Assembly (NCBI RefSeq): GCF_009846885.1
Contig: NZ_WUWM01000040.1
Coordinates: 1 to 51,350, forward strand
Source of the DNA: Paenibacillus puerhi
GTDB taxonomy: Bacteria; Bacillota; Bacilli; Paenibacillales; NBRC-103111
DNA length: 51,350 nucleotides
Direction of reading: 5' to 3'
Below the pieces are notes generated by a model. That model was not told the origin of the DNA, searched no databases, and worked only from the letters and a program-made list of their open reading frames with translations. This document shows positions 17,192 through 25,160 of this stretch, piece after piece. The translations under genes were made by a program, and so were the position numbers. The number at the start of each line of letters is the position of its first letter. The first letter of the stretch is position 1.

Positions 17192-18062
17192 CTCCAGCAA
17201 CCCCTCTCATCAGACTTGATCTTTCCTTGAAGCTGTCCAGCGTCTTGTGCTTCTCCTGCTCCTGGGCCCGGCTGACCTCATCCTTCAGCAGCTCCCAGAT
17301 CTCGTGACGCAGACGGACGAAATCAGGATTGGACCGAAGATCCTCCTCGCTCCGCCGCGATTGGAAGGGGATGTCGATGACCTGCTTGATTCTCCCCGGA
17401 CGAGAGGACATGACCGCTACGCGCTGCCCCAGATACACCGCTTCCTCGATCCCATGGGTGATGAAGATAATCGTCTTCTTCGTCGCCTCCCAGATGCGCA
17501 GCAGCTCGCTCTGGAGCGTTTCCCTCGTCTGCGCGTCCAGCGCGGCGAAGGGCTCATCCATGAGCAGCACCTCCGGATCGTAGGCCAGACTTCTGGCGAT
17601 CGCCACCCGCTGCTTCATGCCTCCGGACAGCTCGTGGGGATAGCGGTCCTCGAACCCCGATAAGCCGACCAGCGCGATAAACCGCCGCGCAATCTCCTGC
17701 CGTTCCTTCCTCGGCACCCCTTTGGCCTCCAGGCCGAACTCCACGTTGCCCAGCGCCGTTTTCCACGGAAACAGCGCATACTGCTGGAACACGATGCCCC
17801 GGTCCAGATCGGGACCCGTAATGGCTTTTCCATCAAGCAGGATTTGCCCGCTGCTCGGCTTCGTCAGGCCCCCGAGCAGGTCGAGCAGCGTCGACTTGCC
17901 GCAGCCGCTCGGACCGACGATGACCATGAATTCTCCCTGTCTGACATCAAGGTTAATATCCTGTAGAGCCGACAGCGGTCGCTGGCTTTCTTTCAGCTGA
18001 CTAAGGTTGCGCTGAATACGGAATGATTTCTGCACATGCTGGATACTGATCTTATAGGCCAT
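17184..18062 (-). CDS. ssuB: ABC transporter ATPase, SsuB-like
   Basis: A 292-residue ATPase with Walker A GPSGCGKST, Q-loop FQQYALFPW, signature LSGGMKQR, Walker B VLLMDEPFAALD and the H-loop FITHGIEEA. The sequence is of the nitrate/sulfonate/taurine type. It is the second gene of the operon, 31 bases after the binding lipoprotein, and overlaps the permease gene. The tail beyond residue 255 is charged and probably not structured. Confidence 0.9.
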   Translation of the reverse strand: MAYKISIQHVQKSFRIQRNLSQLKESQRPLSALQDINLDVRQGEFMVIVGPSGCGKSTLLDLLGGLTKPSSGQILLDGKAITGPDLDRGIVFQQYALFPWKTALGNVEFGLEAKGVPRKERQEIARRFIALVGLSGFEDRYPHELSGGMKQRVAIARSLAYDPEVLLMDEPFAALDAQTRETLQSELLRIWEATKKTIIFITHGIEEAVYLGQRVAVMSSRPGRIKQVIDIPFQSRRSEEDLRSNPDFVRLRHEIWELLKDEVSRAQEQEKHKTLDSFKERSSLMRGVAGDG

Positions 18063-18093
18063 AATCGGAACTGCCTCCTCCCTGATTGCCTTC

Positions 18094-19134
18094 TCACTTC
18101 TTCGCGTAAGGGTTGAATGCGTTGGTATACAAGCCGTCCAGCTTCAGCTGCCCTTTCTTCAGGGTACCCTCGCTCTCCAGCCAGTCGATCCACACCTGGA
18201 ATTCCTTGTCGGAGATCAAACCACCCTGTCCGGCCACTCCGGTGCTCTGCCAAAATTTCACGGTAGACGTATCCTCCTTTCGTCCACGCTCGTTGATGAT
18301 CTTCTCGTACCGGGCCACAACCTCATCCCGCGGTGTGGTGCGGGCCCATTCGATCGCCTTGGCCGTAGCTTCGACGAACAGGCGCGCCGCTTGAGGGTTC
18401 GACTTGATAAACTTCTCGGTCAGTACATAGCTCCCCGCGCTGAATTCTCCGAATACGTCGATATCCCGGAACAAGGGACGGATGCCTCCCCGCTCCAGCG
18501 CCTTATCCCGGAGCACCCCGCCCAAGGTGGCCGCATCGATCTGCTCCGCACGCAGCGTCTGCTCTCCTGTCACCGGAGGCACGACGACCAGCGTAACCTT
18601 GTCGATCTCCTCCTTCGTCAGGCCCTCCCTGCGAAGATGCTCGCGAATGACAAATTCATGATGGGCTCCCAGCGTATTGACGGCTATCTTCTTGCCGATC
18701 AGATCCCGAGCCGTCTTGATCGGGCTGTTCTCCAGCACGTAGTAGCCGGTCCACGTATTCTTGTCGACTCCGTAGTAAGCAATCACCGGCTTGATCGGAG
18801 CCTTGGCCGCAAGCAGCTTGACGATCGCTCCGTTAAAAGCTCCGCCGAAATCCGTATCGCCCGTGACGACGGACTGGATATCCTGCGGGCCGCTGATCGT
18901 ATTGCCGATGTACTTCAGCTTAAGCGGGGCCAAATACCCGAGATCCTCGGCCAGCTCGGGAAACGTAACGGCGCCTACCGAGCCCTGATAGCGCAGCTCC
19001 GTCACCTCGGGAGCCCCGTCTCCCGCAGCGCTGGCTGTCCCTTCCGGCTTCGTGCCGCATGCCGAGAGCAAGAGCGTGGATGCCAGCACAACCGCCAGCG
19101 TCGAGCTTGTCAAGGTGCGTGTAGAAATACTCAT
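18094..19134 (-). CDS. ssuA: ABC transporter substrate-binding lipoprotein, SsuA-like
   Basis: A 346-residue lipoprotein with signal peptide and lipobox LLLSAC (cysteine about residue 26). The mature part matches the SsuA/THI5/NMT1-like binding fold: ELRYQGSVGAVTFPELAEDLGYLAPLKLKYIG, PQDIQSVVTGDTDFGGAFNGAIVKLLAAKAPIKPVIAYYG, DLIGKKIAVNTLGAHHEFVIREHL. It should deliver a sulfonate-type ligand to the permease. GGAGG is seven bases before the ATG. It is the first gene of the operon and is divergent from a regulator carrying a binding domain of the same fold. Confidence 0.9.
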   Translation of the reverse strand: MSISTRTLTSSTLAVVLASTLLLSACGTKPEGTASAAGDGAPEVTELRYQGSVGAVTFPELAEDLGYLAPLKLKYIGNTISGPQDIQSVVTGDTDFGGAFNGAIVKLLAAKAPIKPVIAYYGVDKNTWTGYYVLENSPIKTARDLIGKKIAVNTLGAHHEFVIREHLRREGLTKEEIDKVTLVVVPPVTGEQTLRAEQIDAATLGGVLRDKALERGGIRPLFRDIDVFGEFSAGSYVLTEKFIKSNPQAARLFVEATAKAIEWARTTPRDEVVARYEKIINERGRKEDTSTVKFWQSTGVAGQGGLISDKEFQVWIDWLESEGTLKKGQLKLDGLYTNAFNPYAKK

Positions 19135-19182
19135 TCGATAACCTCCTGCTCTCTGCTTAATGTCAAATCCTTATAATTCCCA

Positions 19183-19211
19183 TAGACTTACTCGAATTCA
19201 AGTTCTATAAT
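19183..19211 (+). promoter_or_regulatory. Promoter of the HTH/binding-domain regulator gene
   Basis: TAGACT (19183-19188), a 17-base spacer and a perfect TATAAT (19206-19211). Transcription would start near 19218, so the TGAC repeat array falls inside the leader, downstream of the start site, where a bound protein could block elongation or initiation. I find no equally good promoter for the ssuA side, which fits a need for activation. Confidence 0.5.
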
Positions 19212-19248
19212 GGAATGTACTACCTTATATTGGAAGCGTCAATGAAAG

Positions 19249-19293
19249 TGACCACAACTGACCATGAATGACTAGGATTGACCATTCTGACTT
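19249..19293 (+). repeat. Array of five TGAC(C/T) direct repeats spaced about 10 bp
   Basis: TGACCA, TGACCA, TGACTA, TGACCA and TGACTT begin at 19249, 19259, 19269, 19279 and 19288. The spacing of 10, 10, 10 and 9 bases puts every copy on the same face of the helix. It lies between ssuA and the divergent regulator and is the probable binding site of that regulator, whose HTH is of a monomer-binding, excisionase-like type (inference). Confidence 0.7.
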
Positions 19294-19319
19294 AGCCGAA
19301 TAAGGAGGCGTATAAATCC

Positions 19320-20540
19320 ATGTCGAACCAACGTGCCGATTATTTAACGCTGCATGATGCGATGCACCGCCTGGGCGTCAGCCGCTCTACCTTCGACCGA
19401 TGGCGCAGAATGAAGCAGCTTCCCTATATCAAAATCGGCAAAGAAATCTGGATTGATCCCGCTGAACTGGAGAGGTGGGTCAAATATCACGCTTCCGGCG
19501 TGCCCTATTCCCATATCCGGTCATCGTCCGGGTCGATCGGCTCTCTCCGTCCGGAGGCGGAGACGATTACCGTCGGCTACCAAAGCGGAGCGGCGCATAC
19601 CTGGACCGCCCTGCTGATGAAGGAGCTGGGCTGGTTCGAGGAAGAACTGGCCAAGCTGACCGGCTCTCCCGCCGTGCAGGTGCGCTGGCTGGATTCGACG
19701 GCTAACGGCCCGGTTCTGCTGAAGGGCTTGATCGGCGGTTCAATTCAGCTCGCGTCGCTGGGCGATTATCCCATGGCACTCGGCTTCGGACTCAGCCGCC
19801 TGCTGCCGGACTTTCGTCCGCTGCTGCTCGCCTTCGACGGGAAGACGGCCGGCGGTCAGGGCATCTCCCTGGTGCTTCGCAGAGGGCTGACCCTTCGCGG
19901 CGCCTCCCAGCTAACCGGTCTAAAGCTTTACAGCGTAGCTCAGTCCAGCGGGAGCAGGCGCATCTCCAGGCTGCTGCAGGAGCTCGGAGGCGGAAGCGGG
20001 CAGCTGGAGCACAGGGAAATGAACGAGAGCATGGCCGCCCTCGTAGAGCGGCAGGTCGACGGCTGCGTGCTGACGGAGCCCTACCTCAGTCTCGTCCGAC
20101 AGCATGGCACGGGCCAGGTACTGTTCCCCGAAGGCATAGGGGGCGATTATCTAACCGGGCTCATCGTCGATGAAAGCTGGGCCCTTCATCATCGGCCCCA
20201 GGTGGTCGCTTACTTGAAGGCGCATCTTCGCGTTCATCTTCTGATGCGGGAGGAACCCGCAAGAGCCGCCAAGCTGATAGCCCGCATCAAGGGATTGCCC
20301 GCGTCCGTTGTGGCCCGTATCATGGAACAGGTCCGCTGGGATGCCGCGCTGTACAGCAAGGACCTCCAAACCCTGGAGCGGCTGTACCGGGAAAATAGCT
20401 ATGCGGAAGGCCATATCGGGGGGATGGAGGGCGACATCCGCTACGCCTCCGATTACTTGCAGCAAGCCGCCAAGGCTCTCAAGCTGCCGCTTCCCGTCGA
20501 CCAGCCCTTCGATGGAGAGTGGCTTCGGGAACAGCTGTAG
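19320..20540 (+). CDS. Regulator: excisionase-like HTH fused to SsuA-type ligand-binding domain
   Basis: A 406-residue protein without signal peptide or membrane helix. Residues about 8-57 form an excisionase/MerR-like helix-turn-helix (YLTLHDAMHRLGVSRSTFDRW, then IKIGKEIWIDPAELERWV). Residues about 81-390 look like a periplasmic binding protein of the sulfonate/nitrate class: ITVGYQSGAAHTWTALLMKELGWFEEEL, VLLKGLIGGSIQLASLGDYPM, VDGCVLTEPYLSLV. The likely role is a cytoplasmic sensor that binds the imported ligand and controls the divergent ssu operon. AAGGAGG precedes the ATG. The TGAC array lies in its leader. Function is inferred from architecture and position; a DNA-binding remnant next to an inactive binding domain is the main alternative. 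Confidence 0.82.
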   Translation: MSNQRADYLTLHDAMHRLGVSRSTFDRWRRMKQLPYIKIGKEIWIDPAELERWVKYHASGVPYSHIRSSSGSIGSLRPEAETITVGYQSGAAHTWTALLMKELGWFEEELAKLTGSPAVQVRWLDSTANGPVLLKGLIGGSIQLASLGDYPMALGFGLSRLLPDFRPLLLAFDGKTAGGQGISLVLRRGLTLRGASQLTGLKLYSVAQSSGSRRISRLLQELGGGSGQLEHREMNESMAALVERQVDGCVLTEPYLSLVRQHGTGQVLFPEGIGGDYLTGLIVDESWALHHRPQVVAYLKAHLRVHLLMREEPARAAKLIARIKGLPASVVARIMEQVRWDAALYSKDLQTLERLYRENSYAEGHIGGMEGDIRYASDYLQQAAKALKLPLPVDQPFDGEWLREQL

Positions 20541-20553
20541 ATTTCAGCAAACC

Positions 20554-20583
20554 GGCCAGAGAGTGACGGCAAAGGCTCTGGCC
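20554..20583 (+). terminator. Weak hairpin after the regulator gene
   Basis: A perfect 8-bp inverted repeat, GGCCAGAG and CTCTGGCC, with a 14-base loop begins 13 bases after the regulator stop. No T run follows, so it may be only a 3'-stabilising structure. Confidence 0.3.
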
Positions 20584-20652
20584 TTGGAGCCTTTCCACAC
20601 GACTAGTCAACTCTGCGCGGGCGCTGGGCCTCCAGTCCTAGCCGCAAACGCC

Positions 20653-20690
20653 AAAAGGCCGCCCTTCCCCTTGAGGAAGAGCGGCCTTTT
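20653..20690. terminator. Bidirectional terminator, copy 1
   Basis: A perfect 10-bp stem, AAAAGGCCGC (20653-20662) and GCGGCCTTTT (20681-20690), with TTT runs on both sides. It lies at the 3' end of the truncated binding-protein gene and is repeated at 25275-25312. Confidence 0.7.
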
Positions 20691-20717
20691 ATTTCCAGCC
20701 ATTAATCGCTAATCAGA

Positions 20718-21209
20718 TTAAGGTTTAATCTCATAAATGGTGTACAGCTCGTCAAGCATCAGGTTTGCTGCCTTGACGCCGCCTGCCGTATTCCAGATGA
20801 CATCATTCACGCGGTGCACCTTGTTGTTCTTCACGGCATTCAGGTTTTTCCACAGAGGATCGTTCAGCCAATCCTTCTCCTGCTGACTGCCTTTGCCGTC
20901 ACCCGTTTCGTAGGTGAAATACAGAATCATGTCCCCATCGGCTTCAGGCAGACGTTCCTTCGTGATCTCCTCCGCGAAAGTATCCTTGGACTTCACCACA
21001 GGACGAGCGATCCCGATCTGCTTGAAGATAATGCCGGTAAACGTATCGGCCAAATAAATACGGGTCTTGCCTGCCATAAAGCGCACGACCGATACTTTCT
21101 GCTGCAGCTTGTCGCCTGCTTTTCCTTTGAAGTCCTCGATCCGGCTGTCAAAGGCAGCGATCACCTTCTGACCTTCTTCTTTTTTGCCCAGCGCTTCCGC
21201 ATACAGCAT
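20718..21209 (-). pseudogene. 3' fragment of siderophore-binding lipoprotein gene
   Basis: The reading frame reproduces the C-terminal 163 residues of the intact protein encoded at 25340-26341 (MLYAEALGKKEEGQKVIAAF through to the stop), with few substitutions. It has no signal peptide, no N-lobe and no promoter. Upstream of 21209 the sequence is that of the neighbouring membrane-protein gene, so this copy cannot make a working binding protein. The few differences are mostly silent or conservative, suggesting a recent duplication or gain of a variant copy. Confidence 0.9.
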
Positions 21210-22503
21210 TACGATTCTGCTCCAACTGTTCATAGGACTGCTTAATCGTGGATAAGGTCTCAATATGACGATATATATTATTTCCTGCGGTAACTAGCAC
21301 GGATAACATAAGCAAACCGATTAGCACTTTTTTACCCAAGCCCCGACGGATACGAATTACGAAACCTCCACCCAACAGGAAGATTGCAAACAGATAATGT
21401 CCTGCATACAGGTACATATCGTATTGAAACGCAGCAAGACCGAAGCCCACGACAACGTGAAGTAAGAAGGCAAACAAAATATGGGGAACGAGGGTCCACA
21501 CTTCACGTTCACGAATGCCCTTGATGAATCCTATGAGTGCCAGCAGTAAAATGAAGATACCTGTAACCTGCACATAGATTGGATTGGAAACGGACAGATC
21601 CGTAACAAAGGCGACCATACCCGGGTCCAATAAATGCACCTTCGGAGACAACATCGGATTGATGGCTAACTGCGTCAATGCTTTCCAGTGAACTGCGAAT
21701 TGGAATGGTGTTGCATAGCTGGTTCCTCCATTTTGAATGCCCAACAGCCAGTTACTAACCCAGCTGCGACCTCCAAATGCAACATACTGAATGCCGGTAA
21801 ACATGACAATGATCAGAACTGCTAGCACCATGATGCCAATATATTTCTTCCAACTCGCCTTATTGCGCCATGCATTCATGTTGAAGAATGTGGCAGCAGC
21901 AAACGGTACGATATTGGTCGAGGTTAGTCCGAAGTTAATCGATGCAAGCAATGCATTGGGTACATAACGTACGTCCTGACGCTCACGAGTATACTGCATG
22001 TAAACCACAGAGAGCAGGATAACGAATTGTACATAAGGATACGAGTCCGGGATCAATGCGGTATACATCAAGTAGGAACTGAAACCAAATAGTAAGCCGA
22101 GCAACGACGGTGTGATGGTTGATTTCCCTTCTATTTGACTTAAAAACAGAAATACTAACATAACCGAACCTGCATTAACCACAGATTGCAGGACTAGAAA
22201 GAACCAATTACCTCCAATTACCTTCGCTACAGCCGCAAGTATGACTGATAGAAAGGAAATTAGCGGATGAATCACCGAGGAACTGTTTTCCCCGTAATAC
22301 ATCGAAGGATCAAAGTTGAATAGATTGATTGGAAATAAAGTCGTATTAAATGGGGTATACGCCCCCAGCATCTCTGCATGATTTTCAATATACAGAACAT
22401 ACGAGCCGTTCATTAAACCATAGAACAGAGCGAACCCCGCAAACAGAAAAAAAGCTGTCCAGTTGTTTCTACGATTGTAAAATAAGTAATCTAAAAATTT
22501 CAT
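21148..22503 (-). CDS. Polytopic membrane protein, probably a GT-C-like glycosyltransferase, 3' end replaced
   Basis: A 451-residue frame with about eleven membrane helices. The first outer loop (PFNTTLFPINLFNFDPSMYYGENSSS) carries acidic residues, as in GT-C polyprenyl-phosphate-sugar transferases, but I do not recognise a specific family. The native coding part ends near 21210: after SYEQLEQNRN the sequence enters the duplicated binding-protein segment in another frame (AVCGSAGQKRRRSEGDRCL). The last 20 or so residues are therefore not original and the protein may be damaged. It lies 27 bases after a pair of small DMT genes on the same strand and has lower GC than the surrounding DNA. Confidence 0.6.
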   Translation of the reverse strand: MKFLDYLFYNRRNNWTAFFLFAGFALFYGLMNGSYVLYIENHAEMLGAYTPFNTTLFPINLFNFDPSMYYGENSSSVIHPLISFLSVILAAVAKVIGGNWFFLVLQSVVNAGSVMLVFLFLSQIEGKSTITPSLLGLLFGFSSYLMYTALIPDSYPYVQFVILLSVVYMQYTRERQDVRYVPNALLASINFGLTSTNIVPFAAATFFNMNAWRNKASWKKYIGIMVLAVLIIVMFTGIQYVAFGGRSWVSNWLLGIQNGGTSYATPFQFAVHWKALTQLAINPMLSPKVHLLDPGMVAFVTDLSVSNPIYVQVTGIFILLLALIGFIKGIREREVWTLVPHILFAFLLHVVVGFGLAAFQYDMYLYAGHYLFAIFLLGGGFVIRIRRGLGKKVLIGLLMLSVLVTAGNNIYRHIETLSTIKQSYEQLEQNRNAVCGSAGQKRRRSEGDRCL

Positions 22504-22530
22504 ACTTTCACATCCAGTTTCGAATAAGTT

Positions 22531-22851
22531 CTAGAACACCAATAAACATAGCCCGCCCATCATACATGCCACACCTGTCCAGCGTAAAGGGCCCACTGTC
22601 TCCTTAAATAACAATCTCGCAATGATGAGGGTCCAGACATACGTTAATGCGTTGGCAGGCAGTACGACGGTTAATGGAAGAAACTTCAACAACACAATGT
22701 TCAGTAACGCACCAATTCCGTAAAATCCGAGTCCCATGAGCACATGCAGACGATTGCGACTTGTCGCATAAGCTTTCAATCCTGCCCCGCCTATTGCTCC
22801 ACACAATGTCATGAGAATTAAAACGGCAACCATCCAGCTATCGATCAACAC
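22531..22851 (-). CDS. Small four-helix DMT/EamA-type membrane protein (pair member 2)
   Basis: A 106-residue protein with four predicted helices, resembling half-size drug/metabolite-transporter proteins such as ArnE/ArnF or SMR subunits: MVAVLILMTLCGAIGGAGLKAYA, LPLTVVLPANALTYVWTLIIARLLFKETV, WTGVACMMGGLCLLVF. The GTG start at 22851 overlaps the preceding DMT gene by 14 bases. Such pairs often form heterodimers; ArnEF flips a lipid-linked sugar, and the nearby prenyltransferase fragment suggests a similar job (inference). Confidence 0.72.
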   Translation of the reverse strand: MLIDSWMVAVLILMTLCGAIGGAGLKAYATSRNRLHVLMGLGFYGIGALLNIVLLKFLPLTVVLPANALTYVWTLIIARLLFKETVGPLRWTGVACMMGGLCLLVF

Positions 22852-23167
22852 TGGTTAATGTCACCCCGATTCCAAGCAGCACAACCGCAGCCAGCTTCTG
22901 CACCGTAATTTCTTCCCCAAGCAAAAAATATCCATAGATTAAGGCAAACACGTAGCTGGCACACATCAGCGGATAAGCAACCGAGAGTTTTTCCAGAGCA
23001 AAAGCTTTGATCATCAGAATCGCTCCAAGTCCATAGCAAAGAAAACCAATGCCTAGGTAGATCCACTCCGTTAGTCCCCATTTCCAGAACAATTGACCCG
23101 TTGCTGTCAGAAAAGCAGAGACCAACATCAGCCATTTACCTGTATGTCGCGACTTTATCTCCCCCAC
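22838..23167 (-). CDS. Small four-helix DMT/EamA-type membrane protein (pair member 1)
   Basis: A 109-residue protein with four predicted helices: KWLMLVSAFLTATGQLFWKWG, YLGIGFLCYGLGAILMIKAFALEKLSVAYPLMCASYVFALIYGYFLLGEEIT, AVVLLGIGVTLTSV. The motif order is that of half-size EamA or ArnE-like proteins. The GTG start overlaps the preceding frame by 13 bases and its end overlaps the second DMT gene, so the three frames appear translationally coupled and probably act together. Confidence 0.75.
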   Translation of the reverse strand: MGEIKSRHTGKWLMLVSAFLTATGQLFWKWGLTEWIYLGIGFLCYGLGAILMIKAFALEKLSVAYPLMCASYVFALIYGYFLLGEEITVQKLAAVVLLGIGVTLTSVDR

Positions 23168-23433
23168 GATAATTCCTCCATGTCCGGAACACGCTTGTTA
23201 ATAAAGTACCTCAAAATATAAACACAGCCTGCGACGAGGCTAAATAGAATAAAACCAAGCAATGTCGCTAGTATGGTTTCAGTCCGAATCTCCTCAAAAG
23301 AGAATAGTAATGCTGCAAATAACAACAGATTTTTGGTCCATTGTTTAGGTCTTAACAGTCTAACTAATCCTGATACTGTACTGCCTGCTCCTGTAGCCGG
23401 TGAAGATACTGTATTAGTTCGTGATGATAACAA
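23155..23433 (-). pseudogene. Truncated UbiA-type polyprenyl-phosphate phosphoribosyltransferase
   Basis: The first 73 or so residues match the N-terminus of the UbiA-family enzymes that make decaprenyl-phosphoryl-phosphoribose (LLRPKQWTKNLLLFAALLFSF, then FILFSLVAGCVYIL). The frame then jumps to RYFINKRVPDMEELSWGR, just where the catalytic NDxxD motif should follow. The protein is therefore probably inactive. Its stop still overlaps the next gene, so an internal deletion has likely fused this N-terminus to the tail of a different upstream gene (perhaps a GtrA-like protein). TTG 23433 is preceded by AAGGGAG. Confidence 0.65.
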
Positions 23434-23491
23434 TTGTAATAACTCCCTTCAAGAACAACTTCTGTATATATCTAATAACGTAAAGATCTAA

Positions 23492-24712
23492 TCATATGTT
23501 GTTTGTATAATTTTGTAAATAGAGTAAATAAAACATGACATATGCACTTCGAGGTAAACACTGGTAAATATCTGGTCTAGGTGTAATCCAAAGAAGCATG
23601 AGGTAGTGCTCAGGCCAAAATAATTCAATAAGTCTTGCAAACTTCCGTACATTTGTGTCACAATCAATGGAGATTCGTCGGTTGCCCTTGTGGTTGACCG
23701 CGCGAACCTGGCAACGAGTGTGGAAGAGGCCGCGAACCATTTCGCCGTGGGTGTAGCCTCCATCATCACTCGTTTTTTCTTTGTTCAATTCAAATAGAGC
23801 AACCGCCAGAAGTGTCTCCGCTGTGAAAAGCAATTCGAAATGCGCATGGTGATGCGTCTCGGATTCGGAATGGCAGCTTTCAAAAGCCAGTTCTTGTTTA
23901 GCTGTTCGAAAAAACACCTCGATCCGCCAACGCTTCACGTAAGTTTGCAAGGCTTCTTCGGGAGCGTCAAAGCGGTTGCTAATGAGTAAATACGCTCCTC
24001 TGTAGGTAGCCGGAGCTTCGTCCTCAGACGCGTTCAAATCGCACTCTTCGTTATCTTTCAACCGCATGACAGCTACAGCAGCCACCTGGACATATCGCTG
24101 TTTCATATAGATGTCGGGAATCGCCATCGACACCAGACCCTGGGACGCACCGCGAGTTAGGGTTGTGAACACTTCACGGATCAGCATAACCGGCGTGAGG
24201 GGCACGTATCGTTCTCTACCCGTCAGTGGCTCGATCACCTTGCGGAATAAGGCCGTATTGCGCTTGGCCTTGGTCACCCAATCAAAGCCATGTACTTCCA
24301 GAAACGCGAAAAACTCTTTACATAAATACCTGCGATCCATGGCGACCCATAGCCTGCAGGCCGTGGATTCTCGCAGCATAAGAAGCATTTGTTTGGCGAA
24401 ATCGATTTTCGTAAGACCTTCACCCTTGATTGCAGGTTGATGCCACACGCGATAAAACAAGGGATATTCCAGGCCACTTTTCAGCACCGCTTGAATCACA
24501 ACCACATTCATCGCCCATACATAGGCTTTCTTTGAGGAATCGAACAGCCACGCCAGAAACGGAAGTTGTTTGGCGTAAGGATGAGCGAGGTGAGTGTCGT
24601 CCAGATTAATTACATCACCATCCTCAAGCCGGGTGAGTTCATCTTGCTGAAGGCGAGCGACGCGGTTCTTGCCAAAGGTCGTCCATGCATGGGGGTTCGA
24701 AAGAAACCGGCT
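23492..24712 (-). pseudogene. N-truncated IS4-family DDE transposase
   Basis: The frame is open from 24712 without a start codon (a TAA lies immediately before) and reads NPHAWTTFGKNRVARL, then INLDDTHLAHPYAKQLPFLAWLFDSS (probable first catalytic aspartate), and AKRNTALFRKVI. The C-part has the IS4-family Y-2-R-3-E-6-K signature in YVKRWRIEVFFRTAKQ. The N-terminal DNA-binding part is missing. The last 30 or so residues (TPRPDIYQCLPRSAY onward) may be host sequence beyond the element end. Confidence 0.78.
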
Positions 24713-24960
24713 TTATTCCTCTGCTGAACAAAAGCAGACGTCGTTGCGGTGTTAACGTCATAGCCCTGCGATTCCAAGAGTTCCTTATATAGGCTGTTGC
24801 CGCCCATTGAGATCAAGAGCTGCATAACCGTTTCAAAGGGCAGCTTCTTCTTTCGGAAAAAATCTTTTTCAGGGTTTTTGACATAAGGCGCTGGTGCGGC
24901 TGCCATTTCTCGTATGAGGGATATCAGCGTTTGTTTTAGCGATTTCGCGTACTCATTCAT
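24610..24960 (-). pseudogene. N-terminal fragment of a second IS4-type transposase
   Basis: From ATG 24960 (GAGGAGG upstream) the frame gives MNEYAKSLKQTLISLIREMA, then LPFETVMQLLISMGGNSLYKELLESQGYDVNTATTSAFVQQRNK, a typical start of a Bacillales IS4-type transposase. After QQRNK (about 24713) it runs out of frame through the other transposase and stops at 24610, so the catalytic domain is lost. Confidence 0.75.
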
Positions 24961-25041
24961 TGGCGAAACCTCCTCGTTTTTTCTAGGGGCCACGCTACAC
25001 ACTTCCACCTTCTTGTCAAGTCCTATTTTTCATTTTCGTGC

Positions 25042-25089
25042 AAAAAAAGAGCGGCTATCTTTCGATAACCTGCTCTTTTTCTTTATTTT
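25042..25089. terminator. Bidirectional terminator upstream of the IS fragment
   Basis: AAAAAGAGC (25044-25052) pairs with GCTCTTTTT (25072-25080), with an inner GGCTATC/GATAACC stem containing one mismatch. T runs follow on both strands. It isolates the transposase remnant from the iron-uptake gene region. Confidence 0.75.
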
Positions 25090-25160
25090 GACTCTGTGCC
25101 CTAACTTAATGACATTGAGTTCCGGTTTCCTCTCTTTTGAAGTCCAACGTTCTTTCTTCC

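Larger units (their letters stand above)
20633..21209 (-). repeat. 577-bp direct repeat, copy 1 (3' half of siderophore-binding gene)
   Basis: This segment matches 25255-25831 in the same orientation and over the same length. By eye I count about 16 differences, near 97% identity. It holds the shared terminator and the last 163 codons of the binding-protein gene. The match ends abruptly at both sides: at 20633 it abuts the region after the ssu regulator, and at 21209 it abuts the unrelated membrane-protein gene. Confidence 0.93.
23492..25008 (-). mobile_element. Composite of two IS4-type insertion-sequence remnants
   Basis: Two transposase pieces of different origin meet near 24715: an N-terminal piece (24960 down to about 24715) and an N-truncated second transposase (24712 down to 23492). 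Neither reading frame is complete. I could not find terminal inverted repeats or a target-site duplication by eye, so the ends are approximate. It is part of the accessory island between the 577-bp repeats. Confidence 0.7.

Noticed and set aside
19249..19293. CRISPR-like array
   Set aside because: The repeat unit is only 10 bases with no spacers and no cas genes; it fits an operator array.
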